Assembly: GCF_021502725.1 (NCBI RefSeq)
Contig: NZ_JAKFFS010000001.1
Span: forward strand, 1,860,001 to 1,924,000
Source: Dyadobacter sp. CY345
Lineage (GTDB): Bacteria; Bacteroidota; Bacteroidia; Cytophagales; Spirosomataceae
Reading direction: 5' to 3'
Length of the DNA stretch: 64,000 nucleotides
Shown: positions 43,662 to 51,355 of the stretch, one piece after another
Position numbering within the stretch: position 1 is the stretch's first letter
Layout: every line of letters begins with the position of its first letter
The notes under the pieces: model-generated
Database searches by the model: none
What the model saw: the letters and a program-made list of their open reading frames with translations, nothing else
Told to the model about the DNA's origin: nothing
Translations under genes and position numbers: made by a program

Positions 43662-43961
43662 ATGGAAACTGACCAACTGATCGCAATCGATATTTTTTGT
43701 ACGAATTATAACGTTGAATATTCCTTTGTTCAGTCGCTTGGAGAGGCTGGATTAATTGATACGGTTGTCATCCAGGAAACAAAGTACATCCATATTCCTC
43801 AACTGCAAAAGCTGGAAAGTATCATACGTTTACACGATGATCTTGATATAAACCTGGAAGGTATTGAGGTTGTGCACCATTTGCTGAAACGAGTGGAAAC
43901 GATGCAAAATGAAATATTAATGCTCAAAAACAGACTGCGATTCTTTGATGGAAATGTCTGA
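43662..43961 (+). CDS. cbpM: Chaperone modulator CbpM-like
   Basis: 99 residues, MerR-like fold family: contains ISxxxxC-like N-terminal start IAIDIFCTNYNVEYSFVQSLGEAGL, then YIHIPQLQKLESIIRLHDDLDINLEGIEVVHHLL and a helical C-terminus LLKRVETMQNEILMLKNRL. CbpM binds the J domain of CbpA and inhibits it. Directly downstream of cbpA, 6 bases apart. Confidence 0.87.
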   Translation: METDQLIAIDIFCTNYNVEYSFVQSLGEAGLIDTVVIQETKYIHIPQLQKLESIIRLHDDLDINLEGIEVVHHLLKRVETMQNEILMLKNRLRFFDGNV

Positions 43962-44138
43962 CTTATTTTCGCATAGGAAAAATTGTTACAGGCGATTGAT
44001 TTGCAATGACGTTTGTGCCTGATTTTTTCAAAAAATATAATACTGCAAAACTGTTAAAAATATTGCTTATTTAAGCAGTTTAGGTATTTGGACTTTGCTC
44101 TGTTCGAATCAAAAAAATATGAATGCAAAATAACGGCG

Positions 44139-44146
44139 TATCTTTG
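44139..44146 (+). promoter_or_regulatory. -7 element upstream of the DEAD-box gene
   Basis: TATCTTTG followed by CACC fits TAnnTTTG and lies 56 bases before the ATG. A -33 TTG at standard spacing is not seen. Confidence 0.4.
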
Positions 44147-44201
44147 CACCATGTTAAATGAGGGCTCATGAAGAATTGTTTGCCCGATCATACCCGTATT
44201 T

Positions 44202-45437
44202 ATGAAATTCGAAGATTATCAAATTGTTCCTGAAATAAAAAGAAGTCTGGAAAAGGCCGGATTTAAGAAACCGACAGATATACAATTTAAGGCCATCCAA
44301 CCAATAATGAAAGGGGAGGATGTGCTTGCCATAGCGCAGACAGGGACAGGAAAAACAGCAGCTTTTGCTATACCTGTAATCGATATTTTACACCGCAGGA
44401 AATCGACCGGAAGACCAGACGGAATCAAATGTATCGTCATGGTCCCAACGCGGGAACTTGCCATCCAGATCACCGAAGTTTTCGATCGTATCGGACAATA
44501 CACAAAAGTAAAAACGTTCAGTGTTTTCGGAGGAGTGGAACAGGGCCCGCAGATAGCCCAATTGGAAAAAGGAATTGATATCCTGGTAGCCACACCGGGA
44601 CGAATGTTTGACTTGGTAAGCCAGGGGCATATAAAACTTAACAGAATTGAGATTCTGGTTTTGGACGAAGCGGATCACATGCTGGACTTAGGGTTTATAA
44701 AAGATATTCAGGACCTTATCAAATTTTTGCCAAATACACGGCAAACTTTGTTTTTCTCGGCCACGATTAATGAGAAGATCAAGAAGCTGGCTTATTCCTT
44801 GGTGAGGAATGCGATCCGTATCCAGATTTCTCCGAATGATAAGGTTGCAAAAAACATTACGCACTCTGTTGCTTTCATTGGAATGGATGACAAGCGCTTT
44901 TTTCTTGAACGTGTCGTAGGTGAAAATCCGGAGAGCAAAATTCTGGTTTTTGTCAGAACTAAGGTTCGCGCGGAAAGAGTTTTTAAGGCACTGGAAAGAA
45001 TGGGTATTAAAAGTATTACCATTCACGGCGATAAAGTGCAGGATGACAGGCTGGAAGCGATGAGCCAGTTTAGAAAAGGGGATATCAAAATTTTGATTGC
45101 AACGGATGTTAGTGCAAGAGGAATTGATATTGCCAGTGTTGATTTTGTGGTCAATTACGATCTCCCTGACCAGGCAGAAAATTATGTGCATAGGGTGGGG
45201 CGTACTGGACGAGGTACGCAAAAAGGTATTGCAGTATCATTTTGTAGTCCGGAAGAAAAGCCGATGCTTGATGAAATTCAAGGCTTCTTAGGTAAACCAA
45301 TTGAGGTTTTAAAAATCACCGCAAATGACTATACAGAAACCATTGATTTCAGTGCAGAACCCAAGGATGACCTTAAAGCGTTGATGCAGGAGGTTGAAGA
45401 ATACCAAACTAACAAGAAGAAAAAGAAGAAGAAATAA
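44202..45437 (+). CDS. DEAD-box RNA helicase
   Basis: 411 residues. All core motifs are present: Q motif (KPTDIQFKAIQP), I (AQTGTGKT) near 48, Ia (PTREL), II (DEADHMLD) near 155, III (SATIN) near 189, V (ATDVSARGIDIA) and VI (HRVGRTGRG) near 334. It ends in a run of lysines (NKKKKKKK) that could bind RNA. Probably functions in RNA unwinding in ribosome assembly or cold adaptation. Confidence 0.94.
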   Translation: MKFEDYQIVPEIKRSLEKAGFKKPTDIQFKAIQPIMKGEDVLAIAQTGTGKTAAFAIPVIDILHRRKSTGRPDGIKCIVMVPTRELAIQITEVFDRIGQYTKVKTFSVFGGVEQGPQIAQLEKGIDILVATPGRMFDLVSQGHIKLNRIEILVLDEADHMLDLGFIKDIQDLIKFLPNTRQTLFFSATINEKIKKLAYSLVRNAIRIQISPNDKVAKNITHSVAFIGMDDKRFFLERVVGENPESKILVFVRTKVRAERVFKALERMGIKSITIHGDKVQDDRLEAMSQFRKGDIKILIATDVSARGIDIASVDFVVNYDLPDQAENYVHRVGRTGRGTQKGIAVSFCSPEEKPMLDEIQGFLGKPIEVLKITANDYTETIDFSAEPKDDLKALMQEVEEYQTNKKKKKKK

Positions 45438-45452
45438 TAAAAAGTAATAGAT

Positions 45453-45494
45453 AAAAAAGGAGCTCGCAAACTTTTACTTGCGAGCTCCTTTTTG
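45453..45494. terminator. Bidirectional terminator after the helicase
   Basis: AAAAAGGAGCTCGCAA pairs with TTGCGAGCTCCTTTTT around an 8-base loop; lies between convergent genes. Confidence 0.9.
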
Positions 45495-45506
45495 CTTGTG
45501 GCGATT

Positions 45507-46241
45507 TTAAATATTCCACAAATCACTTTGTCTGACATAAACAATTTTGTTATCCCATATAACCCTGTCCCATTGATCGACAGATCCTACAATGATCAGT
45601 TTATGTCCCTTTCCTATTTTTTCTACCACTTGCGAAGCAGACGACGGCTCATCTCTTAAAAAGGTATTTTCGTTGACGATGATACAGGTCTTGTAAAGTG
45701 ACGGAATATTCAGCAAGCCCAATAACGCCCCTAGATAAAAAATAATCGAAATTTTGTGAATTCTGAGGATAGGTTCTTTTCGACGGACTTTCATAACCAT
45801 GATCAAAACAATATAGGCACCTAGTGTGAGCAGCAGTATCGGAATATAATCGCCATACCGGCGATAAAAGATGATGAAATAGTTATAATCGTCGAATTCG
45901 TATCCTTTCAGATTTTGCTCGGAAGCGAGTTTGTCCATTTTTTCAAATAGTTTTCTGGACGGGCTTATGAGGGCGAGTTTGCTCAAATAATATAGGCAAT
46001 CAGTATAATCATTTGACTTCTCAGATAGAAAAGCGAGCTTTAAAAGCAGGCTCTGATTATTTTTTTCATCATTTCCGAAATTTTTTTTGTAGAGTGTTGA
46101 AGCCTCCGCATATCTCGCCATAGCGAACAGAGAATCAGCTCTTTTTAACTCATTTCTATTCGCAGAAAACGCTTCATATTTAGGTAATATTAGGGCCAGA
46201 AAAAGCCATAAAAACATCTTTTTATTCAACTGGGCTTGCAT
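45507..46241 (-). CDS. TPR/SH3-domain membrane protein, BatE-like
   Basis: About 244 residues. N-terminal signal or membrane segment (about 8-25), TPR-like region (about 30-105), transmembrane pair (about 132-150 and 162-185) and a bacterial SH3b domain at the C-terminus (about 188-244) with ENTFLRDEPSSASQVVEKIGKG. BatE-type proteins of the Bat aerotolerance set have similar architecture; none of its relatives are here. ATG 46241 lies inside the spacing of the opposite tRNA-Lys promoter; a TTG-type extension to 46274 would run through it. Confidence 0.75.
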   Translation of the reverse strand: MQAQLNKKMFLWLFLALILPKYEAFSANRNELKRADSLFAMARYAEASTLYKKNFGNDEKNNQSLLLKLAFLSEKSNDYTDCLYYLSKLALISPSRKLFEKMDKLASEQNLKGYEFDDYNYFIIFYRRYGDYIPILLLTLGAYIVLIMVMKVRRKEPILRIHKISIIFYLGALLGLLNIPSLYKTCIIVNENTFLRDEPSSASQVVEKIGKGHKLIIVGSVDQWDRVIWDNKIVYVRQSDLWNI

Positions 46242-46266
46242 TTGACTATTAAGAATTCTACTTTTG
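46236..46266 (+). promoter_or_regulatory. Promoter of tRNA-Lys
   Basis: TTG (46236-46238), 20 bases, TACTTTTG (46259-46266): exact fit to the Bacteroidota consensus, about 40 bases before the mature tRNA. Confidence 0.7.
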
Positions 46267-46313
46267 CATCGCAATTACGGAAAACGCTTCGGCTATTCCA
46301 ACTCAAATTGTCT

Positions 46314-46386
46314 GATTCCGTAGCTCAGCTGGTAGAGCAATACACTTTTAATGTATGGGTCCTGGGTTCGAATCCCAGCGGGATCA
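46314..46386 (+). tRNA. tRNA-Lys (UUU)
   Basis: 73-base cloverleaf. Acceptor GATTCCG pairs with CGGGATC (one G-U), D arm AGCTCAGCTGGTAGAGC, anticodon stem ATACA/TGTAT, loop CTTTTAA (anticodon TTT), T arm GTTCGAATCCC. No encoded CCA. A likely attachment-site tRNA for the element whose remnant follows. Confidence 0.95.
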
Positions 46387-46387
46387 C

Positions 46388-46415
46388 AAAAGGCACACGA
46401 AAGTGTGCCTTTCTT
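46388..46415 (+). terminator. Terminator after tRNA-Lys
   Basis: AAAGGCACAC and GTGTGCCTTT around GAAA, followed by CTTGTTT. Confidence 0.8.
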
Positions 46416-46485
46416 GTTTAAAATGCATTGATTTTCAGCACAGTTAACAAAAAAGCAGGTTATTCTGAATCAAGATAAATCAAAC

Positions 46486-46540
46486 CATTCGGTCACCTAT
46501 TCGGTCACCATTTGGATTTGGTAAATTAGGTGACCGAATG
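46486..46540. repeat. GGTCACC inverted and direct repeats
   Basis: CATTCGGTCACCTA (46486-46499) and TAGGTGACCGAATG (46527-46540) are exact 14-base inverted copies 27 bases apart. A further TTCGGTCACC at 46500-46509 is a direct repeat at 12-base spacing. Placed between tRNA-Lys and an integrase remnant, they could be integrase arm sites or attachment-site flanks (inference). Confidence 0.7.
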
Positions 46541-46612
46541 AATGTTTGATTGAGGCGATTTGATTTAAGGTTCTCCCAGAGCATTTATTTCTAACCTTAA
46601 AATGTGTTGAGA

Positions 46613-46726
46613 ATGAAATTCAAACAAAATTTATCCCTGCTGCTTTGGCTTTACCGGGGAAAAGCATCCAAAGACGGAAAAGCTCCCACTGACACTTGCC
46701 CGCTCAAAATTACAGACTTTTCATGA
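46613..46726 (+). pseudogene. Remnant of a tyrosine recombinase (integrase) N-terminus
   Basis: ATG at 46613 opens with KFKQNLSLLLWLYRGK then ASKDGKAP, the typical first 25 residues of Bacteroidota phage/ICE integrases (arm-binding domain, normally followed by IYVRIT). At that point the sequence changes to unrelated codons and stops at 46726. So only the 5' end survives; the SAM-like and catalytic domains are gone. It lies 227 bases past tRNA-Lys, a usual integration site, and marks a deleted element. Confidence 0.65.
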
Positions 46727-46934
46727 TCAGATAACGAAGTCCAAAACTTACGATGGCTTCATGCCAGCACAATGACAAAACCTGACAACTCCTCCTGTAA
46801 CAGTCGTATTCACCATGTTTTCACGTGCAGCAGCTTTTCGTATATTTACTTGCACAACCCTCAAAACGACGTAGATACGTTAAAGCTAGCGGCAAGTGTA
46901 ATGGAAGTTGATAACATTATGACATATAAAAACA

Positions 46935-47513
46935 ATGCAGGACATACTATTTGACTTCATATCAAAATACATTTCTCTGACCGAAGATGAAAAGAACGCA
47001 ATCGTTTCTTTAGACCTGTTTCGTTCTGTTAAGAAAGGGACGACTTTACTCAGAGAAGGACAAAAGTCACAAGATTGTTATTTTGTTTTAAAAGGATGTA
47101 TACGAAAATATTACATCATAGATGGTGAAGAAAAGACTACCGCCTTCTATACAGAAATGGACGCCTTAACACCTCATTGTGTTATCAATAAAGCTCCATC
47201 CGAATATTTCATCGGTTGTGTTGAAGACAGTATTCTTACAGTTTCCAATTCGGATATGGAAGCAGAGATAAATGGTAAATTTCCCAAATTTGAAATAATG
47301 TGTAGAATAATGTCGGAAGAATTATTAGCCAAACAGCAAATCAATTTTGATGAATATAAGACTTCTTCACCTGAACAACGATATCTGAATTTAATACAAA
47401 ATAGACCGGACCTTATTCAGCGTGTTCCACAACACCAATTAGCGAGCTATTTAGGTATCAAACCTCAATCACTAAGCAGATTAAGAGCAAGAATTCTCGA
47501 AAAAAAGAGCTGA
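46935..47513 (+). CDS. Crp/Fnr-family transcriptional regulator
   Basis: 192 residues. N-terminal cyclic-nucleotide-binding-like domain (about 20-115) with LREGQKSQDCYFVLKGCIRKYY and TTAFYTEMD; C-terminal helix-turn-helix (about 150-190) with the recognition helix ASYLGIKPQSLSRLRAR. It lacks the Cys cluster of Fnr. It is the first gene of the region following the integrase scar and is immediately followed, after 10 bases, by a 59-bp repeat that recurs before the second of two paralogous genes, so it is a candidate local regulator. Confidence 0.87.
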   Translation: MQDILFDFISKYISLTEDEKNAIVSLDLFRSVKKGTTLLREGQKSQDCYFVLKGCIRKYYIIDGEEKTTAFYTEMDALTPHCVINKAPSEYFIGCVEDSILTVSNSDMEAEINGKFPKFEIMCRIMSEELLAKQQINFDEYKTSSPEQRYLNLIQNRPDLIQRVPQHQLASYLGIKPQSLSRLRARILEKKS

Positions 47514-47523
47514 AAGCCATTTC

Positions 47524-47582
47524 TTAACTTAAGTGAACGATTTTAAGTCTATTGCCAATCCATTTTTGCATGATCGTTTAAC
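47524..47582 (+). repeat. 59-bp leader repeat, copy A
   Basis: Runs from TTAACTTAAG to GTTTAAC and differs from copy B (48343-48401) at about 5 of 59 positions. Contains the inverted CTTAA...TTAAG and sits just before the first paralogue. Possible shared promoter or regulator site. Confidence 0.75.
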
Positions 47583-47597
47583 CTCAATTAAAAAGAT

Positions 47598-48215
47598 ATG
47601 CAAAAGAAAATTTTATGGATTGGACTTGCCTTCGTGTTGGCAAGCAGTTTACGTGGAAATGCACAAATTGCCAAAACAGACAGTACTTACAAAAAGTGGT
47701 TCATTGGGAGTTCATTCTTTATGTTAGGTAATTTTTCCAAAGTCAACAACCCGGAGTATGTACAATTAAATGTTGGGTATAGGATAACAGCTAAGGATGT
47801 CGTTTCCTTTGAATTTAAAAGGTCTATTTATTCCTGGCCAATAGGTATCCCTTTTGGACCATCATTTGATGCCCCCGGAGAAAACTATCCCGGTCATGCA
47901 CGCATACTTGCACCGACATTAGGATACCAGCGTTTCTGGTGGAAAGGCGTTTATACATCCATTCACGCATTGAATGCTTTTGAAAAATATATGGATGAGA
48001 ATAGAAAAAAGGTAGGAAATGGATATACATTATATCTGAACTTCCATATGGGCTACCAATTTAAATTTTTTAAAAACCGATTCTTTTTTGAACCAGCCCT
48101 TGGATGTAGTTATTGGCCTGTAAGAGCGAATGTTCCTGAATCTTTTAAATTAGTAGAAAAAAAATGGCCGAACTACTTTATCCAACCAGGGCTTCATTTT
48201 GGGTTTAATTTTTAG
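47598..48215 (+). CDS. Secreted beta-barrel-like protein, paralogue A
   Basis: 205 residues. Signal peptide 1 to about 22 (ending RGNAQ), then alternating hydrophobic/aromatic beta segments ending in PGLHFGFNF, a C-terminal aromatic typical of outer-membrane barrels. Family not recognised. A shorter homologue (copy B) follows 200 bases downstream and shares segments such as AKTDSTYKKWF, LGNF/L, GYRITAKDV, YQRFWWKG and PGxHFGFNF. It has the same leader repeat. Confidence 0.75.
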   Translation: MQKKILWIGLAFVLASSLRGNAQIAKTDSTYKKWFIGSSFFMLGNFSKVNNPEYVQLNVGYRITAKDVVSFEFKRSIYSWPIGIPFGPSFDAPGENYPGHARILAPTLGYQRFWWKGVYTSIHALNAFEKYMDENRKKVGNGYTLYLNFHMGYQFKFFKNRFFFEPALGCSYWPVRANVPESFKLVEKKWPNYFIQPGLHFGFNF

Positions 48216-48342
48216 TAGTTAAACTGACAATCCGAGCATCTTGATAACATCAATCGGCGAGATTTAAGGTATAAAATAACAATCACTATGTAGTTTCAAG
48301 GCCAAAAATTTTGTAAAAGAAAACAGATTGCAGGTCTGTTTA

Positions 48343-48401
48343 TTAACTTAAGTGAACGATTTTAAGCCTATTGCCAATCTACTTTCGCATTATCGTTTAA
48401 C
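48343..48401 (+). repeat. 59-bp leader repeat, copy B
   Basis: Near-identical to copy A, immediately upstream of the second paralogue. Together with the paralogous genes it shows a tandem duplication of a whole transcription unit. Confidence 0.75.
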
Positions 48402-48416
48402 ATAAAAGGGATAGAA

Positions 48417-49044
48417 ATGCAAAAGAGAATATTATTCATTGGTTTTGTCTTAATGATGACAAGTACGCTCCAACTTAAAGCACAATATGCTAAAACAGAC
48501 AGCACTTACAAACGATGGTTCGTTGGCAGCACTATTTTTCTATTGGGCAATTTGGCTACTACTAATCCTCCCAACTTCGCTCAACTTAATTTAGGCTATC
48601 GAATTACGGGAAAAGATGTGATTACAATAGAACCAAAAACCTGGAAATATGCCTGGCCGAATGGAATTAACCCGTTTTTTAACAAATCATACGGAAAGCA
48701 GGAAGAAAAATTTCCGGGGTATGTCCGTGAATATGGCTTATCAGTGGCTTACCAACGATTTTTTTGGAAAGGTTTTATATGCCGAACTTAATGTAATGCC
48801 TTCTTTGCAAGATTTTGTGAAGGAAAGCGGCAAAAAAAATGATAAAGGTTTTCAGATTTTCAATACTTACCGTGTTGGGTATCACATCAAACTTTTTAAA
48901 GACAGATTTTTTATTCAACCATCAATTGCAATTACCCACCGTGCCTATCACACAAAATTGCCTGATGGATTTAAACAGATGGATGATAAATGGTCTAAAT
49001 TCATCTTCGGAGAACCAGGATTTCACTTTGGGTTTAATTTTTAG
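48417..49044 (+). pseudogene. Secreted beta-barrel-like protein, paralogue B, frameshifted
   Basis: Homologue of the gene at 47598. The first frame (48417-48791) has a signal peptide and matches copy A through AYQRFFWKG, then reads into a stop. The continuation is in another frame (to 49044): YAELNVMPSLQDF, FNTYRVGYHIKLFKDRFF and PGFHFGFNF. A single extra T in the run TTTT at 48773-48776 explains the break; removing it joins the frames as KGLYAELN. Real pseudogene or a sequencing error cannot be separated here. Confidence 0.8.
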
Positions 49045-49500
49045 TTAGTATTTTATGGATAAATAAAAATATCAAATATCGCGCTGTAAAACTCCTGCCG
49101 ATCAACAGTTTGCAGGAGTTTTCTTTTTGTCGAATACCAAATATTCTTCAATTATTGTTAATAATGGGTGAGTAATTCAGTGCATAAAAACGACAGTATT
49201 CGAGACCATCTGAATGATTTTTAATGCGTTGAATAATCAGTTGTTCGTGTCGCTTGCATCTGATTAATTCCTTCTAACCGAATAAGGCGATGGTCACATT
49301 ATTTTACTATATCTAACTGCAGAGCAGCCGATCTCCACACAGCTCTATGGATAGATCATTAACGTATCGATACTACCGGCAGCACTAACCAACAGATAGT
49401 TGAGTTGGATAGCGACTTTTGGTAATGTAGGGCAACGCCTGAAAAACTTCCGGGTGTAAATCAAACCATTTTCTGGCTACCTTGCCGCTTGGTTATTATC
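49045..49500. other. Intergenic region before the AraC gene
   Basis: 456 bases. A terminator hairpin is at 49088-49128. From 49130 to 49500 no gene, RNA or repeat was recognised; composition is mixed. Confidence 0.5.
49088..49128 (+). terminator. Terminator after paralogue B
   Basis: AAAACTCCTGC (49088-49098) pairs with GCAGGAGTTTT (49112-49122), followed by CTTTTTG. Confidence 0.8.
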
Positions 49501-50367
49501 ATGATAATGAAGAATCAAAAAGAAATTCCAATTCTCTTTCTGAAAGAAATTACCCGAAACGGGCTGAGCGTTACGAGATTCCAACAGGCAGATGATCAGG
49601 ATATGTTGTTAAAAGCTGCCCACCGTGATGACCATTACGTATTTGTTTTCCAGCTTCAGGGCCAAAGCAGGATTATGGTTGATTTTAGCGAGGTAACGCT
49701 TAACGGCTGCTCAATACTTTGCATACTACCCGGACAGGTTCATCAGGGGATATCAGCAAAAAATGTTGAAGCTCTGTTCATTGCCATTGAACCAGCATTG
49801 ATCAAGGGTTCCATGCAATCTATATTTGAAGAAAAAGTCCCGATACAAGGAATTGTCACCTTGAGTGCGACTGATGCAATTCTTTTGGAGAAGATTATTG
49901 AATTGCTAATAGAGATAATATCCAGAACTGCAAAAGGCAATGTTCAAACAGAAATCAGCCGTTCTCTGACCGATACCTGTATTGCTCTGATTGCAGGTGC
50001 GTTTGATATGGATGATGATTCTACGCACGGTAGCCAACTTCGGCCGGTAATTATAACCAAGCAGTTCAGAAGACTTTTATCTCAATTGTACAAAACGGAG
50101 CGGGCGCCTTCGGGGTATGCCGGATTAATGAATATCTCAACGTCCTATCTTAACGAGGCAGTAAAACGGGTGACAGGTTTTCCGGCAAGTTACTGGATAC
50201 AGCAGCAAATTGTCATCGAGGCCAAACGGATTTTGTTCTATACGGATTGTTCCGTAAAGCAAATTTCTGCTATACTCGGTTTTGAAGATCATCATTATTT
50301 CTCACGCTTTTTCACAAAAGGAGCAGGTATGTCTCCGATGTATTTTAGACAGATGTACCGCGAATAG
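49501..50367 (+). CDS. AraC-family transcriptional regulator
   Basis: About 288 residues. N-terminal cupin-like effector domain (about 15-140) and C-terminal AraC HTH pair (about 190-288) with YAGLMNISTSYLNEAVKRVTGFPASYWIQ and QISAILGFEDHHYFSRFFTKGAGMSPMYFRQMY. ATG at 49501 or 49507 (three Met codons in the first seven). The next gene, a short-chain dehydrogenase, is 81 bases away in the same direction, a common regulator-target arrangement (inference). Confidence 0.86.
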   Translation: MIMKNQKEIPILFLKEITRNGLSVTRFQQADDQDMLLKAAHRDDHYVFVFQLQGQSRIMVDFSEVTLNGCSILCILPGQVHQGISAKNVEALFIAIEPALIKGSMQSIFEEKVPIQGIVTLSATDAILLEKIIELLIEIISRTAKGNVQTEISRSLTDTCIALIAGAFDMDDDSTHGSQLRPVIITKQFRRLLSQLYKTERAPSGYAGLMNISTSYLNEAVKRVTGFPASYWIQQQIVIEAKRILFYTDCSVKQISAILGFEDHHYFSRFFTKGAGMSPMYFRQMYRE

Positions 50368-50448
50368 TCCACCGCTTACAATCATTTTGCCATTGGTACG
50401 GGGGCGCTTGTATTGTTGTTTTGCATTTGTAACAATAACAACGCAACT

Positions 50449-51327
50449 ATGCATCAAATCACACCAGGTTATATTGTAATCGGCATAGGGCTACTTGCCT
50501 TAACTAACCGGCTTTATCTTCTTTTGAAATTCCTCTATACTTATATAAAGCCTTCTTCCATTATGAAATATAAAACGGATGGAGCTTACGCAGTTGTCAC
50601 GGGTGCTACCGACGGAATAGGCAAAGCCATAGCATTAGCACTGGCTTGTAAAGGATTTAATTTGGTACTGCATGGCAGAGATGTAAGTAAATTAGAAGCA
50701 GTGAACAGGAAAGCTTTGGAAATAAATCCTGCATTGGAAGTCCGCTTACTCATTCATGATAGCAGTTTGAACAACCTGCCGGATATCTCCGCAATCAAAA
50801 ATCTTCCGATCACGGTGCTTGTCAACAACGTTGGCATTGGGCCGATTAAAGCGTTTTCTCAATTTTCTAAATCCGAAATTGATGCGACCATTAATGCGAA
50901 TATTCTTTTCCCTACCCATTTGACCAACAATCTGATTCCCTTTTTTTTCGGACCAGCACTTATACTGAACATATCCTCTTATGCCGGGATTTATCCACCG
51001 CCATACCTTGCCGTTTACGCAGCAACGAAGGCTTACAACAATGCATTCTCTAAATCACTTTCAGTAGAATTGGAAAATGTTGAAACCATTTCGATACTAA
51101 CAGGTAGCGTCCATACTGGCTCCAACAAAAAACAGATCAGTTTCCTGAGACCATCCAGCGAGGTTTTTGCTAAGAAAGTTTTGGGTGTAGTTGGCTGTGG
51201 CAAAAAAAGTGTGATCCCTTACTGGCCACACGCCGTTCAGACTTATTTAATCTCATTGCTGCCCGAACGAATGATGGACAGGGCTATGAAAAATGCCATG
51301 CAACAGGAAATGAAGATTAACAGTTAA
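50449..51327 (+). CDS. Short-chain dehydrogenase/reductase, 3-ketoacyl-CoA reductase-like
   Basis: About 292 residues. An N-terminal hydrophobic segment (about 8-28) precedes the Rossmann fold; the NADP site is VVTGATDGIGKAIA near 50. NNVGIG and the catalytic Ser/Tyr/Lys (NISSYAG, YAATKA) follow. The N-terminal anchor plus this order resembles eukaryotic HSD17B12-type 3-ketoacyl-CoA reductases. ATG 50449 is used; an earlier in-frame start at 50413 adds 12 residues. Follows the AraC regulator. Confidence 0.84.
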   Translation: MHQITPGYIVIGIGLLALTNRLYLLLKFLYTYIKPSSIMKYKTDGAYAVVTGATDGIGKAIALALACKGFNLVLHGRDVSKLEAVNRKALEINPALEVRLLIHDSSLNNLPDISAIKNLPITVLVNNVGIGPIKAFSQFSKSEIDATINANILFPTHLTNNLIPFFFGPALILNISSYAGIYPPPYLAVYAATKAYNNAFSKSLSVELENVETISILTGSVHTGSNKKQISFLRPSSEVFAKKVLGVVGCGKKSVIPYWPHAVQTYLISLLPERMMDRAMKNAMQQEMKINS

Positions 51328-51355
51328 GCAAGACAAGTTGGTTGTCGCATCTTAC

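Larger units (their letters stand above)
46387..46934. other. Scar region between tRNA-Lys and the Crp/Fnr gene
   Basis: 548 bases with no intact gene. Contains the tRNA terminator, the GGTCACC repeats and the integrase fragment; from about 46730 to 46934 nothing further is recognised. A short frame at 46772-46954 has no protein-like features. Confidence 0.55.

Noticed and set aside
46772..46954. 60-codon open frame before the Crp/Fnr gene
   Set aside because: No start context, no family-like segments and it overlaps the Crp/Fnr start; likely chance.
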